The notes beneath the pieces were generated by a model. That model saw only the letters and a list, made by a program, of their open reading frames with translations. It did no database searches and was not told the origin of the DNA. From positions 534,872-598,871 of the forward strand of contig NZ_JAFBIL020000003.1 of the NCBI RefSeq assembly GCF_016809835.1: a stretch of 64,000 nt of DNA. Reading direction: 5' to 3'. The DNA is from Massilia soli (GTDB taxonomy: Bacteria > Pseudomonadota > Gammaproteobacteria > Burkholderiales > Burkholderiaceae_D). Shown piece after piece: positions 25,189 to 35,265 of this stretch; position 1 is the first letter of the stretch; each line of letters opens with the position of its first letter. The position numbers and the translations under genes are program-made.

Positions 25189-27009
25189 TTAGTGCATTAC
25201 GTGGACGTTGTGGAACTGGAGGGCGGCGAGGTTGGCGTAGATGCCGCCCAACGATACCAGCGATGCGTGCGTGCCGGTTTCGACGATCTTGCCGTCTTCC
25301 ATGACGATGATGCGGTCGGCGCGCTGTACTGTCGCTAACCGGTGCGCAATGATGACCGTGGTGCGGCCGACCATCGCAGCTTCCAGCGCACTTTGCACCA
25401 GGCGCTCGGATTCGGCGTCGAGCGCGCTGGTGGCTTCGTCGAGCAGCAGCAGCGGGGGATTCTTCAGCAGCGCACGGGCAATCGCGATGCGCTGACGCTG
25501 GCCACCAGACAAGCGTACGCCGCGCTCGCCGAGGAACGATTTGTAACCTTCGGGCAGGCGTTCGATGAACTCGTGGGCGGCAGCCATCTTCGCCGCCGCC
25601 ATGACTTCGGCGTCGGTGGCGTTGGCGCGGCCGTAGCGGATGTTTTCCATCGCGTTGGCAGAGAAGATGATCGTGTCTTGCGGGACGATGCCAATGGCGT
25701 CGCGCAGCGTGTGCAGGTCGAGCTGGCGGATGTCGACGCCGTCGAGCGTGATCGATCCCGATTGCGGGTCGTAGAAGCGCAGGAACAGCTGGAACAGCGT
25801 GGTCTTGCCGGCGCCAGAAGGCCCGACCACCGCCACCGTCTCGCCGGGCTTGATGTGCAGCGACAGGTGCTCCAGCGCCGCCGTTTCAGGGCGCGATGGG
25901 TAGGAGAAGGTGACGTCGTTGAGCGCGAGCGCGGCGCCATTGGCGGCGCGCGCAGGCAGCGCCATCGGCATGGCGGGATTCTGGATCGGCGACTTCACCG
26001 ACAGCAGTTCGAGCAGGCGCTCGGTGGCGCCAGCGGCGCGCTGGGCTTCGCCCATCACTTCCGACAGCGCGCCGACCGAACCGGCGACGATCGATGCGTA
26101 GAGGATGAACTGGCCGAGCTCACCGCCGGTCGTCGAGCCTTCCAGCACCGCGTGCGCGCCAAGCCACAGCACGAATACGATGGAGCCGAATACCAGCAGG
26201 ATCGCGATCAGTGTCAGCAGCGAACGCGCGCGGATGCGCTTCATCGCGGTGGCGAATGCGCCTTCCACCGATTTGCCAAAGCGCGCCGATTCGATCTGTT
26301 CATGCGTGAACGACTGCACTGTCGGCATGGCGTTGAGGATTTCGCCGGCCATCGCCGATGCGTCGGCGATGCGGTCTTGCGAGGCGCGCGAGAGCGAACG
26401 CACGCGGCGCCCGAACATCACGATCGGGACAACCACCAGCACCAGCATGCCGAGGATGATCGACGAGAGCTTCGGATTGGTCACGAACAGCATCACCATC
26501 CCGCCCAGGAACAGCAGCGTATTGCGCAGGGCGACCGAGATGCTGGTGCCGACGACGGCCTGGATCAACGTGGTGTCGGTGGTAATGCGGGATAAAACTT
26601 CTCCGCTCTGCGTGGTCTCGAAAAATTCAGGGCTTTGCGTGACGACGTGCGCGTACACGGCGCTGCGGATGTCGGCGGTCACGCGCTCGCCCAGCCACGA
26701 GACCGTGTAGAAGCGCGCTGCCGTCGCTACCGCCAGCACGCTGGCCACCGCAAACAGGCCCAGGAAGGTGTCGTTGACGTTGTCGACACTGCCCTGGCCG
26801 GCCGCGGGGGAGAAGCCCTGGTCGATCATCAGCTTGAATGCGTAGGGAATGGCGAGCGTGGCGCCGGCGGCAAATACCAGCGCGATCGCGGCCAGTCCGA
26901 ACTGGCGGCGGTATGGCCGGAGGAAGGGCAGCAGGCCCTTGAAGGCGGCGAGGCTGCCTTTTGCGGTGCGCGGATCGGTTTGAGTGGTGCTGGTGGTGCT
27001 GTTGCTCAT
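25189..27009 (-). CDS. MsbA-like ABC exporter (fused permease and ATPase)
   Basis: A 606-residue half-transporter. Six transmembrane helices occupy about residues 25-330 (for example FGLAAIALVFAAGATLAIPY). The ATPase has Walker A VGPSGAGKTTLFQLF, Q-loop, signature LSGGQRQRIAIARALL, Walker B LLLLDEATSALD and H-loop IIAHRL. Probably exports a lipid, peptide or drug as a homodimer; substrate not known. It reads towards the palindrome, which starts two bases after its stop region. A 29-bp gap separates it from the AttH-like gene's stop, upstream on the same strand. Confidence 0.92.
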   Translation of the reverse strand: MSNSTTSTTQTDPRTAKGSLAAFKGLLPFLRPYRRQFGLAAIALVFAAGATLAIPYAFKLMIDQGFSPAAGQGSVDNVNDTFLGLFAVASVLAVATAARFYTVSWLGERVTADIRSAVYAHVVTQSPEFFETTQSGEVLSRITTDTTLIQAVVGTSISVALRNTLLFLGGMVMLFVTNPKLSSIILGMLVLVVVPIVMFGRRVRSLSRASQDRIADASAMAGEILNAMPTVQSFTHEQIESARFGKSVEGAFATAMKRIRARSLLTLIAILLVFGSIVFVLWLGAHAVLEGSTTGGELGQFILYASIVAGSVGALSEVMGEAQRAAGATERLLELLSVKSPIQNPAMPMALPARAANGAALALNDVTFSYPSRPETAALEHLSLHIKPGETVAVVGPSGAGKTTLFQLFLRFYDPQSGSITLDGVDIRQLDLHTLRDAIGIVPQDTIIFSANAMENIRYGRANATDAEVMAAAKMAAAHEFIERLPEGYKSFLGERGVRLSGGQRQRIAIARALLKNPPLLLLDEATSALDAESERLVQSALEAAMVGRTTVIIAHRLATVQRADRIIVMEDGKIVETGTHASLVSLGGIYANLAALQFHNVHVMH

Positions 27010-27038
27010 CGTGTTAATGCTGTCGTTTTCTGTTGTTT

Positions 27039-28106
27039 TTAAAGTTTCATCGGCCGGTCGTAGCCCGTCATTTCAAGATATCCGCGCCCCGCCGGCACGC
27101 CGTCGCGGTCGATCGTCACCGCGCCTTCCCAATAAATGGCGCCGGTCGATTGACGCGAATCGAGCTCCTGGTCGTTCTGCAAGGGCTTGACCTGCCAGCG
27201 CGTGCCGCCCGTGACGATCGTCGTCGCCACCGGATACACGGCATTGGTGCGCGGCGATTTCCACCGCGCCTGCGGAATGAAGCTGACCTGGTCGGGCGAA
27301 TACTGCGTCACCTTCCCGGTGGGGTCGCGCAGCATCGCGTGACCCCATAGTTTACCACCTTGCTTGCTTCTGATCTGGAAAGCCATCAGGGCCGAGCCGT
27401 CGTCGAGGTTGGCGCCGACCCAGTCCCACCCGGTGGCGGACGGGTCGAGGGCTTCGCTTGACCATTCGTGATCGAGCCATGCGGTACCTTCCACCTTGCC
27501 GCCGCCGCCCTTGGCATGGGCTACCGTGCCGCTGACGCTGAGTTGCGGCTCGCTGTAGTAGTAGCTGGCGTTGCGCGGGTCGGCGCCCTTGCGCGAGTAG
27601 CCTCCCGCGCCTTGCAGCAGCACCGGCTGGGTCGGCGCCAGGCGCAGGTCCATCGCCACCTGCGCCGACTTGATGCTGACCGTGTAGCTGCCGTCGCTGT
27701 GGCGCAGCATGCGCCAGTCGTCCAGTTTGAGGTCGGTGGTGCCGGTCCTGGCATAGGCCAGCCCGAAGCCTTCGCGCGCGCTGCGCTGGTCGTGTACCAG
27801 CTTGCCAAGCGCCGGATCGGAGACGGCGGCGTGGGCGATGATCAGCTGCTTGGGTGCGAACGCGCTGGGGTTGGCCGGGTCATGCGCGGTGCGGCTGCGG
27901 AAGAAGGTGACCTGGAAGCCGAGCGGTCTACCATCCGTGGTGTTGAGCCAGCCGGTGACGTACCACCACTCGGTACGAAAGTCCGGATGAGCGCCGAAGT
28001 CCTTCGGAAACGCCAGCGCGGTAGCCGGCGTGACCGGCGCAAACGTGGGCGGCGCCGCGTGGCACAGCTGCGCCGCCAGCAGCAAAAGCACAAACAAAAA
28101 TCGCAT
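27039..28106 (-). CDS. AttH/CrtC lipocalin-like secreted hydrolase family
   Basis: A 355-residue protein with signal peptide (MRFLFVLLLLAAQLCHA) and the CrtC/AttH signature: FPKDFGAHPDFRTEWWYVTG at the start of the mature protein, FQVTFFRSRT, AWLDHEWSS and GWDWVGANLDDGSALMAF. The name carotenoid 1,2-hydratase often attached to the family is probably misleading here because no carotenoid genes are nearby. The ATG at 28106 overlaps the permease stop (TAATG), so the two are co-translated. An upstream in-frame extension would run into the permease gene and lose the signal peptide. Confidence 0.88.
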   Translation of the reverse strand: MRFLFVLLLLAAQLCHAAPPTFAPVTPATALAFPKDFGAHPDFRTEWWYVTGWLNTTDGRPLGFQVTFFRSRTAHDPANPSAFAPKQLIIAHAAVSDPALGKLVHDQRSAREGFGLAYARTGTTDLKLDDWRMLRHSDGSYTVSIKSAQVAMDLRLAPTQPVLLQGAGGYSRKGADPRNASYYYSEPQLSVSGTVAHAKGGGGKVEGTAWLDHEWSSEALDPSATGWDWVGANLDDGSALMAFQIRSKQGGKLWGHAMLRDPTGKVTQYSPDQVSFIPQARWKSPRTNAVYPVATTIVTGGTRWQVKPLQNDQELDSRQSTGAIYWEGAVTIDRDGVPAGRGYLEMTGYDRPMKL

Positions 28107-30655
28107 TACCAGTCCTCCCTGACGGCGCGAATGGGACCGCCGGACAGCGCATGGCGCCCCGATACCAGCGCGGTGAGCACCGAGGCGCCCAGCAGCACCG
28201 CGGCGACAATCGAAACCAGCGGCCATGGCACATGCAGCTGCATCGTCCAGTGGAACGACTGCGGATTGACCACATACACCAGAATCAGGCTGATGACGAG
28301 TCCCAGCAGGAAGCCGCAGGCGATGCCGAGCGCCGTCAGCGCGCCGCCTTCCAGCGCCAAAATCCGCAGTACCTGCCCGCGGGTGACGCCGACGTGGCGC
28401 AGCATGCCGAATTCCTTGGCGCGCGCCAGCGTCTGCGCCGAGAACGTCGCTGCCACGCCGGACAGGCCAATGGCGATGGCGATCGCTTCAAGCAGGTAGG
28501 TCACGGCGAAACTGCGGTCGAAGATCGTCAGGCTCATTAGCCGGATGTCTTGCGGCCGCGCGTACTCAAGCGCCTGGCCGAACGGCAGCGCGCGGATCGC
28601 CTCTTCGATGCGGGCCGCCGGCACGCCTTCGGCAGTCCAGACCGCAAAAGCGTTGATGCTGGCGTCGCGCGTCAGCGCGCGGTAGTCGCTCATGTGCATC
28701 TGCACGGCGCCTGACTGGCTTGAATAGTCCCGCCACGTGCCGGCGACAAAGAAGCTGTGCATGCGGCCGCCCACCGGCAGCGCGAGCGTGGCGCCCGGCT
28801 TGACGCGGTAAAGATCGAGCATGGCTTCCGAGACCCACACCGGCATCGCGCCTTGCGGCACCGGAAGCGACAGGCCGCGCATGACCATCGTCTTGCCGGG
28901 GTCGAGCGGGTCGATCGGGCGCGCCATCAGGCGTACCGGCGGGCGCGCAGGATCGAGCGACAACTGGCGCGTGCGCTGGAATTCAATGCGGGAGATGCCT
29001 GCAAGGCCCTGTATCGCCGCCTGTTCGGTAGGTCCCAGGGTTCCGGCGCCGCTGCTCGAGCCGACCTGCACGTAAAGATCGGCGGGCAGCAACTGCACCA
29101 GCCAGTCATCGAGCGATACCCGGAAGCTCGACACCATGATCGCCATCGCGACCATCAGGCTGAAGCTGGCCAGCACGCCGCCGAGGGCGATCGCCGCCTG
29201 TCCCGAGGCGTTGCCCAGGCGCGCCAGCGCAAGGGCCGGCACCGCGGAAGCTGCAGCGCTGCGCTGGTGGCGGCGGCTGGCCGCGCCGAACAGGCTGCGC
29301 GCAAGGCGCGGCATCAGGCCGATCCCGCCCACCAGCAACAGGGCGATCGACAGGTAGCCCAGGATCGGCAGCTCAAACACCGGCGGCGCCTGGGACAGGG
29401 CTCCCGCAATCGCCAGGCACAGCATCGATGGCCAGATGCGGTCCAGCCGCGACAGCGCGGTTTCGTCGGCGCCTGACTTGAGCGCCGCTGCCGGAGGCGT
29501 CCGCGCCGCTTCCCACGCAGGCGTCAGGCAGCCAAGCAGCGCGACCCCGAAGCCGAGCGCGAAGAATACGGCGGCGGCGACCGGCGTGAACTGGACCGCG
29601 GGATTGACGCCGGCGAAGTAGCCCGCGCCAAGGTCGCCGCCGAAGAAGTGCAGCGCCGCCGCCGCCAGCGCATAGCCTCCGGCGATGCCCAGCAGAGCGC
29701 CGATCACGCCGAGGCTGGCGCCCTCGATCAGTACCTGGCGCAGCAACTCTCCACGCTCCAGGCCAAGCACCCTCAGCAGCGCGAACTGGCTACGGCGGCG
29801 GATCACCGCCAGCGCCTGCGTCGAAAACACCAGGAAAGCGCCGGTAAACAGCGCCACCAGCGCCAGTACCGTCAGGTTGACCCGGTAGGCGCGGCTCATG
29901 CTGTTGGTGCGGCTCTCCTGCGCCTCGTCGCCCGGCTGCCCGACCAGGAAGCGGCCCGGGAAATCGCGTTCCAGCTCGCGCGCGAGGTCGCGTTCGAACG
30001 CATCCCGGTTGACGCCGCCGCGCAGCTTCAGGTCGATCCGCGACAGCTGCCCGGTTTTATCGAAGCGCCACTGCGCCGCCCCGATATCCATTACGCCCAT
30101 GCGCTGGCCGGGCAGGGCTTGCAGCATGCTGCCCGCGACGCGCAGCGTGACCACCGACGCGCCGGCGCGCAGCGCCACGCTGGCGCGCTCGCCCGTGCCC
30201 AGCCATTCAAGCGCCGCGGGGGACAGGAAGAGGGCGTCGTCGGCCAGCGTATCCATCAGCTTGCCGTCGGCGGCGCCGCCGATCAGGCCGGGCGTGACCT
30301 GGGCGGCCCGGAAAACGTCGATGGCGATGACCTTGAGCGGGCCTTGCTTGCCCACCGCGCCAACTTGGAATTCAAGCACCGGCGAGGCCACCTCCACCAT
30401 CGGGTGGCTCGCCAGGCGCGGATAGACCGACTCGTCGAACCACGCTTCTCGCCCGCTTACCTGGATGTCCGCCTGGCCTGCGATGCTTTTGACAGCGGCG
30501 GAAAATTCGTTGAAGGCGGCCGCGTTAATCAAGTGGATGGCGAATCCCATCGCCACGCCGACCGCGATGGCGACAATCGCGACGATGGCGCGCAGGGGGT
30601 GGGCGCGCCATTCGCCCACCAGCAGCCAGCGTGACAGGGCGCCTAACGCTGGCAT
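28106..30655 (-). CDS. FtsX-type ABC transporter permease (AttF/AttG-like)
   Basis: An 849-residue permease with two FtsX blocks. An N-terminal anchor helix (AIVAIVAIAVGVAMGFAIHL) precedes a periplasmic MacB-like domain, then helices at about 265-400, a second anchor near 480 (ALGGVLASFSLMVAMAIMV), a second periplasmic part and C-terminal helices (LEGGALTALGIACGFLLGLV). Such permeases pair with an ATPase and a CrtC/AttH protein; here only the AttH partner is adjacent and no ATPase gene precedes it. It overlaps the DUF4124 gene's end by 13 bp. Confidence 0.88.
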   Translation of the reverse strand: MPALGALSRWLLVGEWRAHPLRAIVAIVAIAVGVAMGFAIHLINAAAFNEFSAAVKSIAGQADIQVSGREAWFDESVYPRLASHPMVEVASPVLEFQVGAVGKQGPLKVIAIDVFRAAQVTPGLIGGAADGKLMDTLADDALFLSPAALEWLGTGERASVALRAGASVVTLRVAGSMLQALPGQRMGVMDIGAAQWRFDKTGQLSRIDLKLRGGVNRDAFERDLARELERDFPGRFLVGQPGDEAQESRTNSMSRAYRVNLTVLALVALFTGAFLVFSTQALAVIRRRSQFALLRVLGLERGELLRQVLIEGASLGVIGALLGIAGGYALAAAALHFFGGDLGAGYFAGVNPAVQFTPVAAAVFFALGFGVALLGCLTPAWEAARTPPAAALKSGADETALSRLDRIWPSMLCLAIAGALSQAPPVFELPILGYLSIALLLVGGIGLMPRLARSLFGAASRRHQRSAAASAVPALALARLGNASGQAAIALGGVLASFSLMVAMAIMVSSFRVSLDDWLVQLLPADLYVQVGSSSGAGTLGPTEQAAIQGLAGISRIEFQRTRQLSLDPARPPVRLMARPIDPLDPGKTMVMRGLSLPVPQGAMPVWVSEAMLDLYRVKPGATLALPVGGRMHSFFVAGTWRDYSSQSGAVQMHMSDYRALTRDASINAFAVWTAEGVPAARIEEAIRALPFGQALEYARPQDIRLMSLTIFDRSFAVTYLLEAIAIAIGLSGVAATFSAQTLARAKEFGMLRHVGVTRGQVLRILALEGGALTALGIACGFLLGLVISLILVYVVNPQSFHWTMQLHVPWPLVSIVAAVLLGASVLTALVSGRHALSGGPIRAVREDW

Positions 30656-31077
30656 TCAACAGCCATCGCTTCGGCCTGCCGTTCAACCTTGATGCGCATT
30701 GCTTCGGTGGCAGGGCCGGCGCTCTTGCGCAGGTCGTCCTGGGCCCACTTCAGCTGCAGGCGCAGCTTGTCGCAACGCTGCTGTTGCGGCGTGGCGCGTG
30801 CTGCGCCGGGCGGCCGCGCTGCTTTGGCGGCCAGCGCCGACGCCTCGCGCCGCTCCTTGTCAAGCGATTCGGCCAGTGCCTTCTGGCGCGCCAGGCGTTG
30901 CTTCAGTTCCGGGTCGGGCGGGGGCGCCGGCGGCACATCGAGCATGGCCTGGGTGCCGCTGCTGCAAGGCTGCTCGCTGTACGTGACCTTGCCGTTGCTG
31001 CTGCATTTATAGATCGACTGTGCCGGCGCTGGAGCGCACAGCGCCAGGCCTGCGAGGATCACCAGGGCGCGCGACAT
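30643..31077 (-). CDS. DUF4124 domain-containing periplasmic protein
   Basis: 144 residues with a signal peptide (ALVILAGLALCAPAPA, cleavage before QS) and the DUF4124 pattern IYKCSSNGKVTYSEQPC with its Cys pair. A charged, helical coiled-coil-like tail of about 80 residues follows (KQRLARQKALAESLDKERRE), ending near a Cys-containing QRCDKLRLQL. ATG at 31077 is preceded by AAGGAG. Function unknown. It overlaps the permease start. Confidence 0.85.
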   Translation of the reverse strand: MSRALVILAGLALCAPAPAQSIYKCSSNGKVTYSEQPCSSGTQAMLDVPPAPPPDPELKQRLARQKALAESLDKERREASALAAKAARPPGAARATPQQQRCDKLRLQLKWAQDDLRKSAGPATEAMRIKVERQAEAMAVECQR

Positions 31078-31089
31078 GACCACTCCTTG

Positions 31090-32499
31090 TCAGAAGATTT
31101 TGCCAGGGTTCATGATGCCGAGTGGGTCGAGCGTCGCCTTGATCGCACGCATCATCGCCATTTCGACGGGCGATTTGTATCGGCTGAGCTCGTCTCTTTT
31201 TAGCGCGCCGATGCCGTGTTCCGCCGAAATCGACCCGCCGAAGGCGTCGACCTGGTCGTGCACGATGCGGTTGACCGCCGCCTGGTTGGCGAGGAACTCG
31301 TCATGCGGCACGCCCGCGGGCGGCCCGACGTTGTAGTGGAGGTTGCCGTCGCCGAGGTGGCCGAAGGTCACCAGCACCACGCCCGGGAAGGCGTCGCGCA
31401 GCTTGGCATCGGTGGCGCCGATAAAGCGCGCGATGCGCGAGATCGGCACCGATATGTCGTGCTTGATGTTCTTGCCGGCCTTTGCCTGCGCCATCGAGAT
31501 GTGCTCGCGCAGGTTCCACAGGCCGCGCGACTGCGCCTCGGACGCCGCCACGACGGCGTCGCGCGCGATCCCGCGGTCGAGCGCGATGCTGACCGTCTGC
31601 TCAAGCATGCCGTTCGCGTGCTGGCTGGATTCGCAGCTGTCCAGTTCAAGCAGCACATACTGGCCATGCGGCCGGGAGAACGGCTTGGGCAGTTCGGGGA
31701 ATTGGCTGCCGACCAGCTGCAGGCAGACGTCCGACATCAGCTCGAACGCCGTCAGGCAGGCGCCGCAGCGGTCCTGCGCAAGCGTCAGCAGGTCGAGCGC
31801 ATCGCGCGCGGTGCCAAGGGCGACCAGCGCGGTGCTCGATGCCTTGGGCAGCGGGTACAGCTTGAGCACCGCGGCGGTGATGACGCCGAGCGTGCCTTCC
31901 GCGCCGATGAACAGGTCGCGCAGGTCGTAGCCGGTATTATCCTTGCGCAGTCCGCGCAGGCCGCTCCAGATATCGCCCTGCGGCGTGACGACCTCGAGCC
32001 CGAGGCACAGTTCGCGCGCGTTACCGTATCGCAGAACGCCGGTGCCGCCGCCATTGGTGGAGAGATTGCCGCCGATGGTGCAGGTGCCTTCGGAGGCCAT
32101 CGACAGCGGGTACAGGCAGTCGTGCAGCGCGGCGGCGTCCTGGACATGCTGGAGGATGCAGCCCGCGTCGACCGTCATGGTGCGGTTGACCGCGTCGATC
32201 GAGCGCACCTTGTTCATGCGCGAGAGCGACAGCACGACCGCCGTGCCGCTGTCGTCCGGCACGCTGCCGAGCACAAGGCCGGTGCGCCCGCCCTGCGGCA
32301 CCAGCGGCACGCGCCACTGGGCGCAGGCCTTGACCAGCTGCGCGACCTGTTCGGTGTCGGCAGGGCGCAGCACGGCCAGCGCCTTTCCCGTGTACCGGCC
32401 GCGCCAGTCATCGAGGAAGGGCGCCATGTCGGCGGCGCTCGTCAGGACGAACGGCTCGCCGGCGATATGGCGGCAGTGCGAAAGGAATTCTTCACTCAT
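31090..32499 (-). CDS. FAD-linked 2-hydroxyacid dehydrogenase (GlcD/D2HGDH family)
   Basis: A 469-residue flavoprotein of the vanillyl-alcohol-oxidase fold. FAD motifs are VPQGGRTGLVLG and EGTCTIGGNLSTNGGGTGVLRYG; the C-terminal FAD-oxidase_C domain has VTFGHLGDGNLHYNV and SAEHGIGALKRDEL, the His residues used by D-lactate and D-2-hydroxyglutarate dehydrogenases. It likely oxidises a D-2-hydroxyacid to the keto acid with electrons passed to the respiratory chain; substrate uncertain. Its start overlaps the DUF2069 gene by 8 bp, giving wrbA-DUF2069-oxidase. Confidence 0.9.
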   Translation of the reverse strand: MSEEFLSHCRHIAGEPFVLTSAADMAPFLDDWRGRYTGKALAVLRPADTEQVAQLVKACAQWRVPLVPQGGRTGLVLGSVPDDSGTAVVLSLSRMNKVRSIDAVNRTMTVDAGCILQHVQDAAALHDCLYPLSMASEGTCTIGGNLSTNGGGTGVLRYGNARELCLGLEVVTPQGDIWSGLRGLRKDNTGYDLRDLFIGAEGTLGVITAAVLKLYPLPKASSTALVALGTARDALDLLTLAQDRCGACLTAFELMSDVCLQLVGSQFPELPKPFSRPHGQYVLLELDSCESSQHANGMLEQTVSIALDRGIARDAVVAASEAQSRGLWNLREHISMAQAKAGKNIKHDISVPISRIARFIGATDAKLRDAFPGVVLVTFGHLGDGNLHYNVGPPAGVPHDEFLANQAAVNRIVHDQVDAFGGSISAEHGIGALKRDELSRYKSPVEMAMMRAIKATLDPLGIMNPGKIF

Positions 32500-32892
32500 G
32501 GGTTGCGCGGTTGACCTTGTCGAGCAGGTCGCGGGCCATTTTTTTGGCGGCCTTTTTATAGGGGCGCAGGTACAGCAAGGCGCAGGCGAAGTAGACCAGG
32601 GTCAGCGCCACTTCGCCCAGGCCCATGAAGCGCGAGGTCGCATCGAGGTCGCTGTAGCCGCGCACCACGCCTTCGGCGAAGTACAGCAGGATCAGCATCG
32701 AGGTCCATTGCAGCGTGTAGACGTCGCGTTTGAGCACGCCGCGCAGCGGGATCAGCAGCGGGATGACCTTCAGGGCCAGCAGCGAGCCGCCCGGCTTGAG
32801 CGGCGCGACCAGCATCTCCCAGGCCAGCAGCCAGGCGATCAGCACCGCCAGGCTGGCCGCCGCGCCGACGTGATATACCTTCGATGATTCCA

Positions 32893-32893
<1 letters not shown>
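32492..32893 (-). CDS. DUF2069 membrane protein
   Basis: A 133-residue inner-membrane protein with about four hydrophobic segments (AASLAVLIAWLLAWEMLV, LLALKVIPLLIPLRGVL, TSMLILLYFAEGVV, ALTLVYFACALLYLRPY) and a basic cytoplasmic C-terminus. The order wrbA then DUF2069 is a common proteobacterial pairing, which supports the call. Its ATG overlaps the wrbA stop (TAATG). Function not established. Confidence 0.87.
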
Positions 32894-33534
<641 letters not shown>

Positions 33535-33568
33535 TCATGCCTTTGCCGGGCGTGATTTTCACTAGTTC

Positions 33569-34954
33569 ATGCTTTCAAAAACAGTCCGCTCGCTCTCCAG
33601 GTCAACCAGCGACATGATCGATGTCGGCGCCGCCGCCATGCGCGGCCTGACGTGGAGCCAGATGCGCGACCTGTTTCAGTTCGCGCAGCGCCGCCTGAAC
33701 GAGGAGCGCCTGCCGCAGCTGGCCGGCAGCCTGACGTTTACGACCACGCTCGCGCTGGTGCCGCTGCTGACCATCGTGCTGGCCATTTTCACCACCTTCC
33801 CGATCTTTGGCAGCTTGCGCAGCGCGCTCGATGCGTACTTCGTGCAGAGCCTGATGCCGAAGGGGATCGCCAACACCGTCATCGGCAACCTGACCCAGTT
33901 CGCCAGCAAGGCCACCAGCCTGTCGGCGGTCGGCGCGGTGGCGCTGATCCTGACCTCGGCGGCGATGATGGGCATGATCGAGCGCGCCTTCAACCAGATC
34001 TGGCGGGTGCGCCAGGCGCGCCCGCTGGCGCAGCGCATCACCATCTACTGGGCACTGGTGACGCTGGGCCCGCTGTTGATGGGCCTGTCGATCACCGTGA
34101 CCTCGCAGCTGTTCGGCGCCACCACCGGCCTGGCCAAAAGCGCGCCGCTGCTGGCCACCGTGTTCTACACGCTGGTGTCGATCGCGCTGACCACCGGCGC
34201 CTACACGATGCTGTACGTGACCGTGCCCAACCGTTTCGTCGACTGGCGCGACGCCATGTGGGGCGGGCTGGTGGCCGCGGTCGCCTTTGAAGTCGCCAAG
34301 CGGCTGTTCGCGCTGTTTATCCGCCAGTTCCCGACCTACGCCATTATTTACGGCGCGCTGGCGGCGCTGCCGCTGTTCCTGCTGTGGCTTTACCTGTCGT
34401 GGATGATCACGCTGTTCGGCGCCGTGCTGACGGCCGCGCTGCCGGTGGTGAAGTACGAGCGCTGGTGGTACGAGCCGGTACCGGGCGGCGCGTTCGTCGA
34501 TGCGATGGCGATCCTGAAGGTGATGCATGGCCGCGCACAGCAGGGCGACACGGCGCTGGTGTCGAGCGAGGAAATCCGCGCGCATACGCGTATCGGCTAC
34601 GACGAGATGACTGCGCTGATGGGCAAGATGGTCGCCGTCGGCTGGGTCGGCAGGGTGCAGACCGATCTGATCACCCGCGCGAAATGGCGCCGCCGCGGGC
34701 GCGAGGGCGCCGATAACTGGGTGCTGCTGGTGAACCTGTCGCGCCTGAAGATATCCGAGGTGTACCGGCTGTTCGTGTTCGGCGGCCTGTCGCTGGACGC
34801 CGGCGCGTCGTACGACCTGAACCCGTCCTCGCCAATGACGCTCGATATCGCCACGCTGGCACGCCAGGTCGAAGGCGCGGTTGAGGTCCAGCTGGGCCAG
34901 AGCGTGGGCGAGCACTTCGATGGGCGCCAGCTGGCGGCCCAGCCTACCAGCTGA
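33569..34954 (+). CDS. YihY/BrkB family inner-membrane protein
   Basis: A 461-residue membrane protein of the YihY family, once misnamed ribonuclease BN. Family blocks include LPQLAGSLTFTTTLALVPLL, a MGMIERAFNQIWRVR stretch, a Val/Thr-rich helix, VPNRFVDWRDAMWGGLVAAV, and YGALAALPLFLLWLYLSWMI. The last 150 residues form a soluble winged-helix-like region (SSEEIRAHTRIGYDEMTALM). ATG at 33569 is used; ATG at 33614 is possible. Divergent from wrbA and overlapping the downstream convergent gene by 11 bp. Confidence 0.9.
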   Translation: MLSKTVRSLSRSTSDMIDVGAAAMRGLTWSQMRDLFQFAQRRLNEERLPQLAGSLTFTTTLALVPLLTIVLAIFTTFPIFGSLRSALDAYFVQSLMPKGIANTVIGNLTQFASKATSLSAVGAVALILTSAAMMGMIERAFNQIWRVRQARPLAQRITIYWALVTLGPLLMGLSITVTSQLFGATTGLAKSAPLLATVFYTLVSIALTTGAYTMLYVTVPNRFVDWRDAMWGGLVAAVAFEVAKRLFALFIRQFPTYAIIYGALAALPLFLLWLYLSWMITLFGAVLTAALPVVKYERWWYEPVPGGAFVDAMAILKVMHGRAQQGDTALVSSEEIRAHTRIGYDEMTALMGKMVAVGWVGRVQTDLITRAKWRRRGREGADNWVLLVNLSRLKISEVYRLFVFGGLSLDAGASYDLNPSSPMTLDIATLARQVEGAVEVQLGQSVGEHFDGRQLAAQPTS

Positions 34955-35249
34955 GCTTGCCGGTCAGCATTTGCCAGTACATCTTCCAGTCGGCCCGGAA
35001 CGAGTACAAGGGCTGGGTGAACGATGCCGGCCGGTTGTTCTCGTAGAAGAAGTGGCCGACCCATGCGCCGCCGTAGCCCGACACCACCGCCACCAGCAAC
35101 CACCACGGGTTCATGCTGTCGATGTACTGCGCGATGCCGGCAATCGCCGATGACGTGCCGATAAAGTGCGCGCGCCGGCACATGCGGTTGGCATGCTGCG
35201 TCAGGTAGTACGGGTAGAACTCGGCGAAACTGGTGTAGCGGGTCGTCAT
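34944..35249 (-). CDS. DUF962/Mpo1-like membrane protein
   Basis: A 101-residue protein with the Mpo1/YGL010w motifs: FAEFYPYYLTQHANRMCRRAH carries the metal-binding His residues and GYGGAWVGHFFYENNRPASF the second His group. Yeast Mpo1 is an Fe(II)-dependent dioxygenase in alpha-oxidation of 2-hydroxy fatty acids; bacterial function is untested. Start ATG at 35249 follows AGGAGA. The 3' end overlaps yihY tail to tail. Confidence 0.88.
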   Translation of the reverse strand: MTTRYTSFAEFYPYYLTQHANRMCRRAHFIGTSSAIAGIAQYIDSMNPWWLLVAVVSGYGGAWVGHFFYENNRPASFTQPLYSFRADWKMYWQMLTGKLSW

Positions 35250-35265
35250 CGGACTCTCCTGGTCG

